A stretch of 8,119 nucleotides of DNA from an uncultured Ruminococcus sp. Lineage in GTDB: Bacteria; Bacillota_A; Clostridia; Oscillospirales; Acutalibacteraceae. Every line of letters begins with the position of its first letter. The stretch's first letter is position 1. Below, in pieces: positions 1 to 5,035 of the stretch. The notes under the pieces are model-generated. The model was not told the origin of the DNA, did no database searches, and saw nothing but the letters and a program-made list of their open reading frames with translations. The translations under genes were made by a program, and so were the position numbers. Where the stretch lies: the NCBI GenBank assembly GCA_902773395.1, contig CACYEJ010000313.1, positions 1-8,119 on the forward strand, written 5' to 3'.

Positions 1-291
1 GGCAATTCGCAAGCTCTTGCCTGTTTTAGTTTTAATCGAAAGATTATATTTTATGGTGTTTTGATTTTTTTCTTAATTTTCTCTAAAGAAAGTTTATTTA
101 GTTTCGCTGAGGGCAGTTTATTCTTCTACGCTGATTGGGTTTCGTCAGCGACGGGACTCTGCATTAGGAACACCAGCCAATCAGTCTACGCCTGGCAGCT
201 TGACTTCTTGGGGTGTTCCGTCACCCGCAAACTTTTGAAAAAGTTTGATCAAAACTTTTATATGCTAAATCTTTTAAATTTTGAGTATATG
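1..291. repeat. Palindrome-rich non-coding block, probable interspersed repeat
   Basis: I see no credible gene here. The stretch holds several nested inverted repeats: CGCTGA (105-110) with TCAGCG (145-150), CTGATTGG (131-138) with CCAATCAG (177-184), and GGAACACC (167-174) with GGTGTTCC (212-219). AAAAGTTT at 239-246 can pair either with AAACTTTT at 229-236 or with AAACTTTT at 252-259. Read on the minus strand, the last pair forms a hairpin with a 5-nt loop about 33 nt after the aroF stop and is followed by a short T run, so it may act as a weak AT-rich terminator for aroF. GGCAA (1-5) and TTGCC (17-21) form one more small stem. Palindromic blocks with AAAGTTTGATCAAACTTT-like ends are, from memory, common between genes in Clostridia. 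That this is a dispersed family is inference; the inverted repeats are seen directly. Confidence 0.5.
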
Positions 292-1320
292 TTAAATAAT
301 ATCTGCAATTTCAAGAATAAGCTTTTCCGACTTCTCCCAACCTAAGCAAGGATCAGTTATAGATTTTCCATATACCATGTCTGTAACCTTTTGATTGCCG
401 TCCTCAATATAGCTCTCAATCATCATTCCCTTAACTATCTTCTTAATCTCAGGATTCTGATGTATACTGTGAATTACATCGTGGCTTATTCTTATCTGCT
501 CCAAATACTGCTTACCGGAATTTGCATGATTAGTATCAATCACAACCGCCGGATTCAAAAGACCTTTCTCCTTATACGCTGCAATCAGCTCTACAATATC
601 TTCATAGTGATAGTTGGAGATGTTGTGTCCCTGAGAATTTGTCCAGCCCCTCAGAATTGCATGTGCGAGCGGATTACCCTTACTTTCCACTTCCCAGCCT
701 CTGTAGATAAATGTATGACTTCCCTGTGCTGCCTTTACGGAATTAAGCATAATTGAGATATCGCCTCCGGTAGGATTTTTCATACCTACAGGCACATCAA
801 TGCCGCTTGCGGTAAGGCGGTGCTGCTGATTTTCTACCGATCTTGCGCCAACTGCGACGTAAGACAGCAAATCGGAGAGATACCTATAATTATCCGGATA
901 AAGCATTTCGTCCGCACTTGTAAGACCTGTTTCAGCAAGCACACGCATATGAAGCTTTCTGATTTTTGTAACACCTTTAAGCATATCGGAATCGGTAAGA
1001 GGGTCCGGCTGATGAAGCATACCCTTGTAGCCCTCGCCTGTTGTTCTGGGTTTGTTGGTATAAACTCTTGGAATTAGCAGCAGCTTATCCTTAACCTGCT
1101 CCTGCACCTTTGCAAGACGTGTAACATAATCCATTACGGAGCCTTCATAATCGGCAGAACACGGACCGATTACAAGAATAAATTTATCCAACTCTCCGGT
1201 AAATATTTTTTTAATCTCTTCATCTCTTATCTTTTTGACATTAGCCATTTCTTCGGTAACAGGATACTGTTCTTTAATCTCCTGTGGAATAGGCAGTTTT
1301 CTTTTGAATGTGCAGTTCAT
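292..1320 (-). CDS. aroF: 3-deoxy-7-phosphoheptulonate (DAHP) synthase, type I-alpha
   Basis: This enzyme condenses phosphoenolpyruvate with erythrose 4-phosphate to make DAHP, the first step of the shikimate pathway to Phe, Tyr, Trp and chorismate. The 342-residue length fits the E. coli AroF/AroG/AroH class. Visible motifs are IGPCS (51-55), NKPRTT (89-94), GARSVENQQHR (158-168), MKNPTGG (180-186), NHANSGKQ (264-271), ESYIEDGNQ (302-310) and KSITDPCLGWE (319-329). By comparison with AroG, the metal ligands should be C54, H265, E302 and D323, and all are present. The ATG start has a strong AGGAGG Shine-Dalgarno (1332-1327) 6 nt upstream. The gene stands alone behind its own promoter, leader peptide and attenuator, which suggests control by aromatic amino acid supply. 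Members of this class are often feedback-inhibited by one aromatic amino acid; I cannot tell which one here, so the F/G/H letter is arbitrary. Confidence 0.96.
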   Translation of the reverse strand: MNCTFKRKLPIPQEIKEQYPVTEEMANVKKIRDEEIKKIFTGELDKFILVIGPCSADYEGSVMDYVTRLAKVQEQVKDKLLLIPRVYTNKPRTTGEGYKGMLHQPDPLTDSDMLKGVTKIRKLHMRVLAETGLTSADEMLYPDNYRYLSDLLSYVAVGARSVENQQHRLTASGIDVPVGMKNPTGGDISIMLNSVKAAQGSHTFIYRGWEVESKGNPLAHAILRGWTNSQGHNISNYHYEDIVELIAAYKEKGLLNPAVVIDTNHANSGKQYLEQIRISHDVIHSIHQNPEIKKIVKGMMIESYIEDGNQKVTDMVYGKSITDPCLGWEKSEKLILEIADII

Positions 1321-1332
1321 ATTTTTCCTCCT

Positions 1333-1369
1333 AAAAAATACCGATGCTTGCGTGTAACAAACATCGGTA
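1333..1369 (-). terminator. Rho-independent attenuator terminator of aroF
   Basis: In the transcript, TACCGATG (complement of 1369-1362) pairs with CATCGGTA (1346-1339). Beyond one A-C mismatch, TTG pairs with CAA, leaving a 7-nt loop. Six U residues (1338-1333) follow the stem directly. The U run abuts the aroF AGGAGG, so the structure lies between the promoter and the gene and must be overcome for aroF to be expressed. That position, with the competing antiterminator and the aromatic-rich leader frame, marks it as an attenuator and not an end-of-operon terminator. Confidence 0.9.
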
Positions 1370-1421
1370 AAGACTCACAAAATAATGTAAATATAAATCT
1401 ACTTTAACCCTCTGATGTTTG
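1358..1421 (-). promoter_or_regulatory. Antiterminator stem of the aroF leader
   Basis: The leader RNA contains CAAACATC (complement of 1421-1414), perfectly complementary to GATGTTTG (1365-1358). The pairing continues after a 4-nt bulge (AGAG): GGTTAAAG (1409-1402) pairs with CTTTACC (1372-1366) with one bulged U. This 15-bp interrupted helix uses the 5' arm and part of the loop of the terminator, so the two structures exclude each other. The leader stop codon (1406-1404) lies inside the 5' arm. A ribosome reaching the stop would cover that arm and let the terminator form; a ribosome stalled at the Trp/Tyr codons about 40 nt upstream would leave it free. The pairing is read from sequence; the mechanism is inferred from trp-type attenuators. 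Confidence 0.82.
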
Positions 1422-1505
1422 ATGCACGACAAAAGAACCGGAGTAATAATAGCCCCAGCTTGTAAAGTAAAAGTATGAATATGCTGTATTAAAATTCTTA
1501 CTCAT
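1404..1505 (-). CDS. Aromatic-amino-acid-rich leader peptide of aroF
   Basis: A 33-codon frame starts with ATG at 1505 and ends with TAA at 1406-1404. A Shine-Dalgarno-like AAAGGTG (1521-1515) lies 9 nt upstream, and a strong promoter lies just before it. Aromatic residues are F5, Y9, Y11, F12, Y13, F14, W17, Y19, Y20, Y21 and F25: 4 Phe, 6 Tyr and 1 Trp, a third of the peptide. The frame contains sensors for all three end products of the shikimate pathway, matching the role of DAHP synthase as the common entry enzyme. A weak hairpin (CTGGGG at 1458-1453 with CTCCGG at 1443-1438, two wobble pairs) spans the Trp and Tyr codons and might act as a pause structure. The peptide itself probably has no function beyond ribosome positioning. 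I do not recognise a named family for it. Confidence 0.87.
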   Translation of the reverse strand: MSKNFNTAYSYFYFTSWGYYYSGSFVVHQTSEG

Positions 1506-1542
1506 TGCTGCGTACACCTTTCATTGGATTGATTATGATAAC

Positions 1543-1571
1543 AGTATAACAAATAATAACTCAAATGTCAA
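1543..1571 (-). promoter_or_regulatory. Sigma70/SigA promoter of the aroF leader
   Basis: TTGACA (1571-1566), a 17-nt spacer and TATACT (1548-1543) give a near-consensus housekeeping promoter. Transcription should start near 1536, about 30 nt before the leader ATG and about 215 nt before aroF. Three ATAAC words on the plus strand (1538-1542, 1546-1550, 1556-1560) and the inverted pair GATAAC (1537-1542)/GTTATC (1574-1579) lie in and around the promoter. They could be an operator, but this is speculative in AT-rich DNA. Confidence 0.85.
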
Positions 1572-1634
1572 CAGTTATCCAATTAAATTTTAACGATTTA
1601 AAGCTTTTATGCAATAAACCAAAGCTGCAATATT

Positions 1635-2117
1635 CTATTTATGATACTTTGTACCTGAATTAATGGAAAACGCACGATATATCTGTTCGCATAGCATAAC
1701 TCTTGCAAGCTGGTGAGGGAATGTCATTTCAGACATAGAGAGCTTAACATCTGCACGCTGCTTTACTTCATTCGAAAGTCCCCAGCTTCCCCCTATTATA
1801 AAAGCGATACTGCTTACACCATTTACAGCAGATTCGCTGATAAAGTCCGCAAATTTTTCTGATGACCTCTGTTTTCCTTCAATGCACATAGCAACAATTT
1901 TTGCAGACCTATCAATTTTTGAGAGAATACGCTTACCCTCTGAATTGAGAATATTTTCTATCTGAGCATTATTAGGTGCATCTGTTGTTTTCTCCTCGTC
2001 CACTTCTATGATATCAAATTTACAAAATGCCTGCAAACGTTTTGAATATTCCGCCACGGCATCTTTCAGATATTTCTCTTTAAGCTTCCCTACACAAATA
2101 ATACTCACTTTAAGCAT
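1635..2117 (-). CDS. rlmH: 23S rRNA (pseudouridine1915-N3)-methyltransferase RlmH
   Basis: RlmH is a SPOUT-class enzyme that uses S-adenosylmethionine to methylate pseudouridine 1915 in helix 69 of 23S rRNA on assembled 70S ribosomes. The 160-residue product matches the family length of about 155-160. It begins MLKVSIICVGKLKEKYLKDA, has the knot-forming cofactor segment FIIGGSWGLS (106-115), the TFPHQLARV motif (132-140), EQIYRAF (144-150) and the diagnostic C-terminal YHK. I chose the ATG at 2117 over an in-frame TTG at 2138, because the longer form would translate through the Shine-Dalgarno (AAAGG, 10 nt before the ATG) and family members start at MLK. It follows walJ by 22 nt, so the two are probably co-transcribed. 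No clear terminator follows it; the next promoter (aroF) starts about 60 nt downstream. Confidence 0.96.
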   Translation of the reverse strand: MLKVSIICVGKLKEKYLKDAVAEYSKRLQAFCKFDIIEVDEEKTTDAPNNAQIENILNSEGKRILSKIDRSAKIVAMCIEGKQRSSEKFADFISESAVNGVSSIAFIIGGSWGLSNEVKQRADVKLSMSEMTFPHQLARVMLCEQIYRAFSINSGTKYHK

Positions 2118-2139
2118 AGCATTTCTACCTTTCAGCAAA

Positions 2140-2928
2140 TCAAAAAATAATACTTTGTCCGTCTGTTTTCACCGGTGCAACTCCCAATGTAAAATCATTA
2201 TTTAGCACCATACCCTGAGCATTCAGCTCGTTGAGTGATTCCTGATACGCAAGCTCCGGCATATTATTTTCCCGACTCAAATGAGCAAGCAGCAGCCTTT
2301 TGGTTCCGCTTCTTACAAGCTTCGGGAGAAACTCTGCACAAACTGTATTTGACAAATGACCTAAATCGGACATTATTCTTCTTTTTAGCAAATATGGATA
2401 CGGTCCCATTTGCAGCATTCTCACATCATGGTTAGATTCAATCACAACGGCATCGCAGCCAAGCAAAGCATTTTCCACCTCATCGGACATATATCCTAAA
2501 TCGGTAGCAATAGCGAATTTGACATCATTCATCGTCACTCTGTATCCGCACCCCTCCTCACAATCATGAGAGATAGGAAAGCAGTCAACGTGCATATTAT
2601 CCAAATCAACGCCGCCGCTTTGAATAAAGTGACAGTCTGTTTTCTCGTCTACAAGCTTTAACCTTCGCATTGCCCTCTGAGTACCCGGTGTTGAAAATAC
2701 AGGTATTGAAAACTTGTTTGCAAACACACGTAAGCCCTTTGCGTGGTCAATATGCTCGTGTGTGACAAATATCGCCTGAATTGAGGATATATCTATATCA
2801 TTGTCGTTTAATGCAGCGGTGAGCTGTTTTGCGGATTGACCTGCATCAATCAGTATCCCCCTCCCTCCGCTTGCGACATAATAACTGTTTCCTTGACTTC
2901 CGCTGAACAGCGGCACAAGCTTTGCCAT
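2140..2928 (-). CDS. walJ: WalJ/YycJ-type metallo-beta-lactamase-fold hydrolase
   Basis: A 262-residue cytosolic MBL-fold protein of the YycJ/WalJ group. It starts with the typical MAKLVPLFSGSQGNSYYV and carries the metal-binding THEHIDH motif (56-62). Further likely ligands are H121 (SHDCEEGCGYR), D143 (ATDLGYMSD), H167 (ESNHD) and H216 (AHLSREN), plus the family motif SDLGHLSN (187-194). In Bacillus-type genomes the gene ends the walRKHI cluster and lies near rlmH. WalJ has been linked to coordinating cell-wall metabolism with cell division, and some relatives have nuclease activity; the substrate cannot be read from the sequence. Here the walRK genes are absent, but murA lies upstream and rlmH 22 nt downstream. 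The ATG at 2928 has an AAAGGGG Shine-Dalgarno upstream. Confidence 0.92.
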   Translation of the reverse strand: MAKLVPLFSGSQGNSYYVASGGRGILIDAGQSAKQLTAALNDNDIDISSIQAIFVTHEHIDHAKGLRVFANKFSIPVFSTPGTQRAMRRLKLVDEKTDCHFIQSGGVDLDNMHVDCFPISHDCEEGCGYRVTMNDVKFAIATDLGYMSDEVENALLGCDAVVIESNHDVRMLQMGPYPYLLKRRIMSDLGHLSNTVCAEFLPKLVRSGTKRLLLAHLSRENNMPELAYQESLNELNAQGMVLNNDFTLGVAPVKTDGQSIIF

Positions 2929-2961
2929 AATATTAACCCCTTTTTAGCCCTGAGCATTAAA

Positions 2962-3007
2962 ATACCGTTTTTTAAAGCAGTATTATCTCCACTTCAAAAA
3001 ACGGCAT
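2962..3007 (-). terminator. Long hairpin between murA and walJ, possible terminator
   Basis: In the transcript, ATGCCGTTTTTTGAAG (complement of 3007-2992) pairs with CTTTAAAAAACGGTAT (2977-2962). This is a 16-bp stem with two G-U pairs and a 14-nt loop. Only a short U-rich tail (UUUAAU) follows. It starts about 20 nt after the murA stop and ends about 34 nt before the walJ ATG. It could be a partial terminator that lowers walJ-rlmH expression relative to murA, or an mRNA-stabilising or processing stem. I see no strong promoter between it and walJ, so complete termination seems unlikely. Confidence 0.5.
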
Positions 3008-3025
3008 TATTTCTGCACTTATAAA

Positions 3026-4315
3026 TTAAAGCTCTTCGTCTACATTTTCTTTGTAAGTAACTCTTCTTATGTCTGCGCCAATATTTGTGAGCTTTTCTAT
3101 GATTTTCTCATAGCCACGTTCGATATATGTAATATGAGATATCTCAGTCACACCTTGTGCAGCCAGTCCTGCAATCACCATTGCCGCACCTGCTCTAAGG
3201 TCAAGTGCTTTAACCTTTGCACCGTATAAACAAGACTTGCCGTAAATGTGAGCTATATTTCCGTTGTCGATAATATCTGCACCCATTTTTCTAAGCTGAG
3301 GCAAATATGAAAATCTGCTTTCCCAAACGCACTCCATTACTCTGCTTCTGCCGTTTGCCTTAGTAAGCAGTGCAACAAACTGCGGCTGCATATCTGTTGG
3401 AAAACCCGGATGCGGCATTGTTTTTACATTGCAGCTTCTCAGTTCATTTTCTCTGATTACTCTGACAGCCTCGTCATACTCCTCCACAATTGTACCGGTA
3501 TCTCTGAGCTTTGCGGTAATCGACAGCAAATGCTCCGGTATAATATCCTTAATGAGAACATTTCCTCCGGCAGCAGCAACAGCCGCCATATACGTACCTG
3601 CTTCAATCTGATCGGGAATAATTGAATATGTACAGGAATGAAGTCTTTCCACTCCTCTGATTTTGATAACATCAGTACCGGCACCCTTGATATTGGCACC
3701 CATTGAATTAAGGAAATTTGCAAGATCTACAATATGTGGCTCTTTAGCGGCTCTGTCAATTATAGTCTTACCGGGAGTTTTGACTGCGGCGAGCATTGCA
3801 TTCATGGTTGCTCCAACCGACACAACATCAAAATAAATAGGCTTTCCTTCAAGCTTCTCGGAAGTAAGCTCAATATGCGTTGGAAGAATATTACACTCTG
3901 CGCCCAAGCATTCAAACGCTTTCAAGTGCAAATCAATCGGACGCTCACAAAAGCTGCATCCGCCCGGAAAAGGAACTGTTGCCTTTCCAAACTTGCCAAG
4001 CAGTGCACCCAACAGATAATACGAAGCACGCATATCTCCTACCAGCTTATCGCAAGTTACCTTATGACTGATAATTCCTCTTGGATCAATTTCAACTCTT
4101 GAATCATCGTCATCAATTTTTCTCACCTTTGCACCCATATGCTTCAGGATTTTAAGAATAACAGAAACGTCCTTAATCCTCGGTAAATTCTCTATAATAC
4201 ACGGCTCATCAGCAAGCACGACAGCCGGAATTATCGCAACAGCGGCATTTTTTGCTCCGCTTATGGAAACCTCGCCATACAGCTTATTTCCTCCGTTAAT
4301 AACAAACTTATCCAC
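3026..4315 (-). CDS. murA: UDP-N-acetylglucosamine 1-carboxyvinyltransferase MurA
   Basis: MurA transfers enolpyruvate from phosphoenolpyruvate to UDP-GlcNAc, the first committed cytoplasmic step of peptidoglycan synthesis and the target of fosfomycin. The product has 429 residues, the usual length. The substrate-binding K22-N23 is in SGAKNAA (19-25). The loop PGGCSFCERPIDLHL (117-131) carries C120, aligned with the catalytic Cys115 of E. coli MurA. A Cys at this position predicts fosfomycin sensitivity at the target level, unlike Asp variants. GFPTDMQPQ carries the conserved Asp of the active site. The start is GTG, with GGAG 9 nt upstream; the protein begins in line with the family. Many Firmicutes have two MurA paralogues, and which one this is cannot be decided here. 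It has its own promoter and a leader of about 230 nt. Confidence 0.96.
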   Translation of the reverse strand: MDKFVINGGNKLYGEVSISGAKNAAVAIIPAVVLADEPCIIENLPRIKDVSVILKILKHMGAKVRKIDDDDSRVEIDPRGIISHKVTCDKLVGDMRASYYLLGALLGKFGKATVPFPGGCSFCERPIDLHLKAFECLGAECNILPTHIELTSEKLEGKPIYFDVVSVGATMNAMLAAVKTPGKTIIDRAAKEPHIVDLANFLNSMGANIKGAGTDVIKIRGVERLHSCTYSIIPDQIEAGTYMAAVAAAGGNVLIKDIIPEHLLSITAKLRDTGTIVEEYDEAVRVIRENELRSCNVKTMPHPGFPTDMQPQFVALLTKANGRSRVMECVWESRFSYLPQLRKMGADIIDNGNIAHIYGKSCLYGAKVKALDLRAGAAMVIAGLAAQGVTEISHITYIERGYEKIIEKLTNIGADIRRVTYKENVDEEL

Positions 4316-4554
4316 TTAGGCACTCTCCAATCCGGATTTTTTACGAATGCACTCACACACATTTTCTGCAAAACTGCATTCGTCAAACAACCAACCGCCC
4401 AATACCCCGAAGGCAGTCTGCCGTAAAAACTCATCATACAACAGCTCTATCTAATACATATACCAGAATGATTCTAAATCAACATAATATTTCTTTAAAA
4501 CACAATTCATCATAAAAATTTAAAGACCTGCTCACTGTCAAGCTACATATTATA
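4316..4554 (-). promoter_or_regulatory. Long murA 5' leader with hairpin before the start codon
   Basis: This stretch, with 4555-4626, is the largest gene-free gap inside the window. In the transcript, ACGAATGCA (complement of 4383-4375) pairs perfectly with TGCATTCGT (4351-4343) across a 23-nt loop that itself contains a short GCA/TGC stem. The helix lies about 27 nt upstream of the murA GTG and is followed by an A run, so it is not a terminator in this direction. A second TTGACA (4541-4536) lies downstream of the main promoter, with only a poor -10 match. I recognise no known riboswitch or T-box. The leader may control translation or stability, but the sequence does not show how. Confidence 0.4.
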
Positions 4555-4583
4555 ATGATAATACAAAAGCCTAAAAATGTCAA
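4555..4583 (-). promoter_or_regulatory. Probable SigA promoter for murA
   Basis: TTGACA (4583-4578), a 17-nt spacer and TATCAT (4560-4555) match the housekeeping consensus at 11 of 12 positions. It lies about 45 nt after the metallopeptidase stop and about 240 nt before the murA GTG. A TATAAT (4554-4549) directly downstream is too far from this -35 (23 nt) and has no good -35 of its own. The promoter separates murA-walJ-rlmH from the dnaG-rpoD unit. Confidence 0.7.
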
Positions 4584-4626
4584 GATTATTTCAAGGAGTT
4601 ACAAAAATATATCATTTTCTACAACT

Positions 4627-5028
4627 TTATTCGATAGGCGGCTCATGAAATTCAGCTATATCTATACCCGAAATATACCTATCCATTTGCTCATCGTCAT
4701 ACTTATTGAGGTCACGAACACCCGAAAGCATCTCCATATGATGTCTTAATTCGTGTGCGAATGTATGGCGGAGCTTCTCAAAAAACTGGGTATTGCTCAA
4801 ATAACCATGCACAATATTAAAGGAACCATAGTAAATCACTATATATCTGCCCGTAAACTCGTTATGATATTCGCCCATAATATACAGCGGACGATTAGGC
4901 AAGCTCTTTGGGTGCAGCTTAGCTTTTTCAGACAGAATAACCCCTCCGCTCAGCTCTCTAAGAAGCTCAGCGGGGGTGTTATCAATAATGCGTTCCAGCA
5001 TTGCGCTTACTTCATCATATGTTTTCAT
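4627..5028 (-). CDS. Small zincin-like metallopeptidase family protein (HExxH)
   Basis: A 133-residue soluble protein with no signal peptide or membrane segment. It has a single HExxH zinc motif, H92-E-L-R-H96, in FAHELRHHMEML, followed by G103 and D106. An upstream block resembles small bacterial 'metallopeptidase family' proteins (Zincin_1/DUF1025-like): a GGVILSEKAKLHP segment (28-40), LYIMGEYH (48-55) and RYIVIYYGSF (61-70). The third zinc ligand is not obvious and the metzincin spacing is not met. No substrate is known to me. The ATG lies 7 nt after the rpoD TGA; the nearest AAGGA is about 20 nt away inside rpoD, so translation is probably coupled to rpoD. Context suggests constitutive low-level expression with the sigma factor. 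The family assignment is from memory of motifs and is less certain than the catalytic motif. Confidence 0.82.
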   Translation of the reverse strand: MKTYDEVSAMLERIIDNTPAELLRELSGGVILSEKAKLHPKSLPNRPLYIMGEYHNEFTGRYIVIYYGSFNIVHGYLSNTQFFEKLRHTFAHELRHHMEMLSGVRDLNKYDDEQMDRYISGIDIAEFHEPPIE

Positions 5029-5035
5029 AGCGGCA

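Noticed and set aside
61..345. A 94-codon plus-strand frame starting with TTG across the left non-coding block
   Set aside because: It runs through the inverted repeats and into the antisense of the aroF 3' end, has no Shine-Dalgarno and no recognisable domain. It is most likely a chance frame in a repeat.
391..1077. Plus-strand frames antisense to aroF, and likewise those antisense to murA, rpoD and dnaG
   Set aside because: They are shadows of strongly supported genes, with no family motifs and no ribosome binding sites.
1498..1524. An 8-codon frame from ATG 1524 overlapping the leader peptide start
   Set aside because: It has no Shine-Dalgarno, and its codons include the Shine-Dalgarno of the aromatic-rich frame, which is clearly the better candidate.
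1321..1571. T-box riboswitch or other tRNA-sensing leader for aroF
   Set aside because: I find no T-box consensus (TGGNACCGCG-like) and the leader is too short; the coding frame with aromatic codons explains the structure better.
1602..1626. Weak hairpin (AGCTTT/AAAGCT) after rlmH as a terminator
   Set aside because: Only 6 bp with a 13-nt loop and no U run on the minus strand; not enough to call.
2118..2138. In-frame TTG start giving rlmH seven extra residues
   Set aside because: The extension would translate the Shine-Dalgarno itself and is absent from the usual RlmH N-terminus, which starts at MLKVSIICVG.
4718..4755. Metzincin-type zinc site in the small metallopeptidase
   Set aside because: The HExxHxxGxxH/D spacing is not met: Gly and Asp fall at the wrong distance after H96, so I keep only the general HExxH call.
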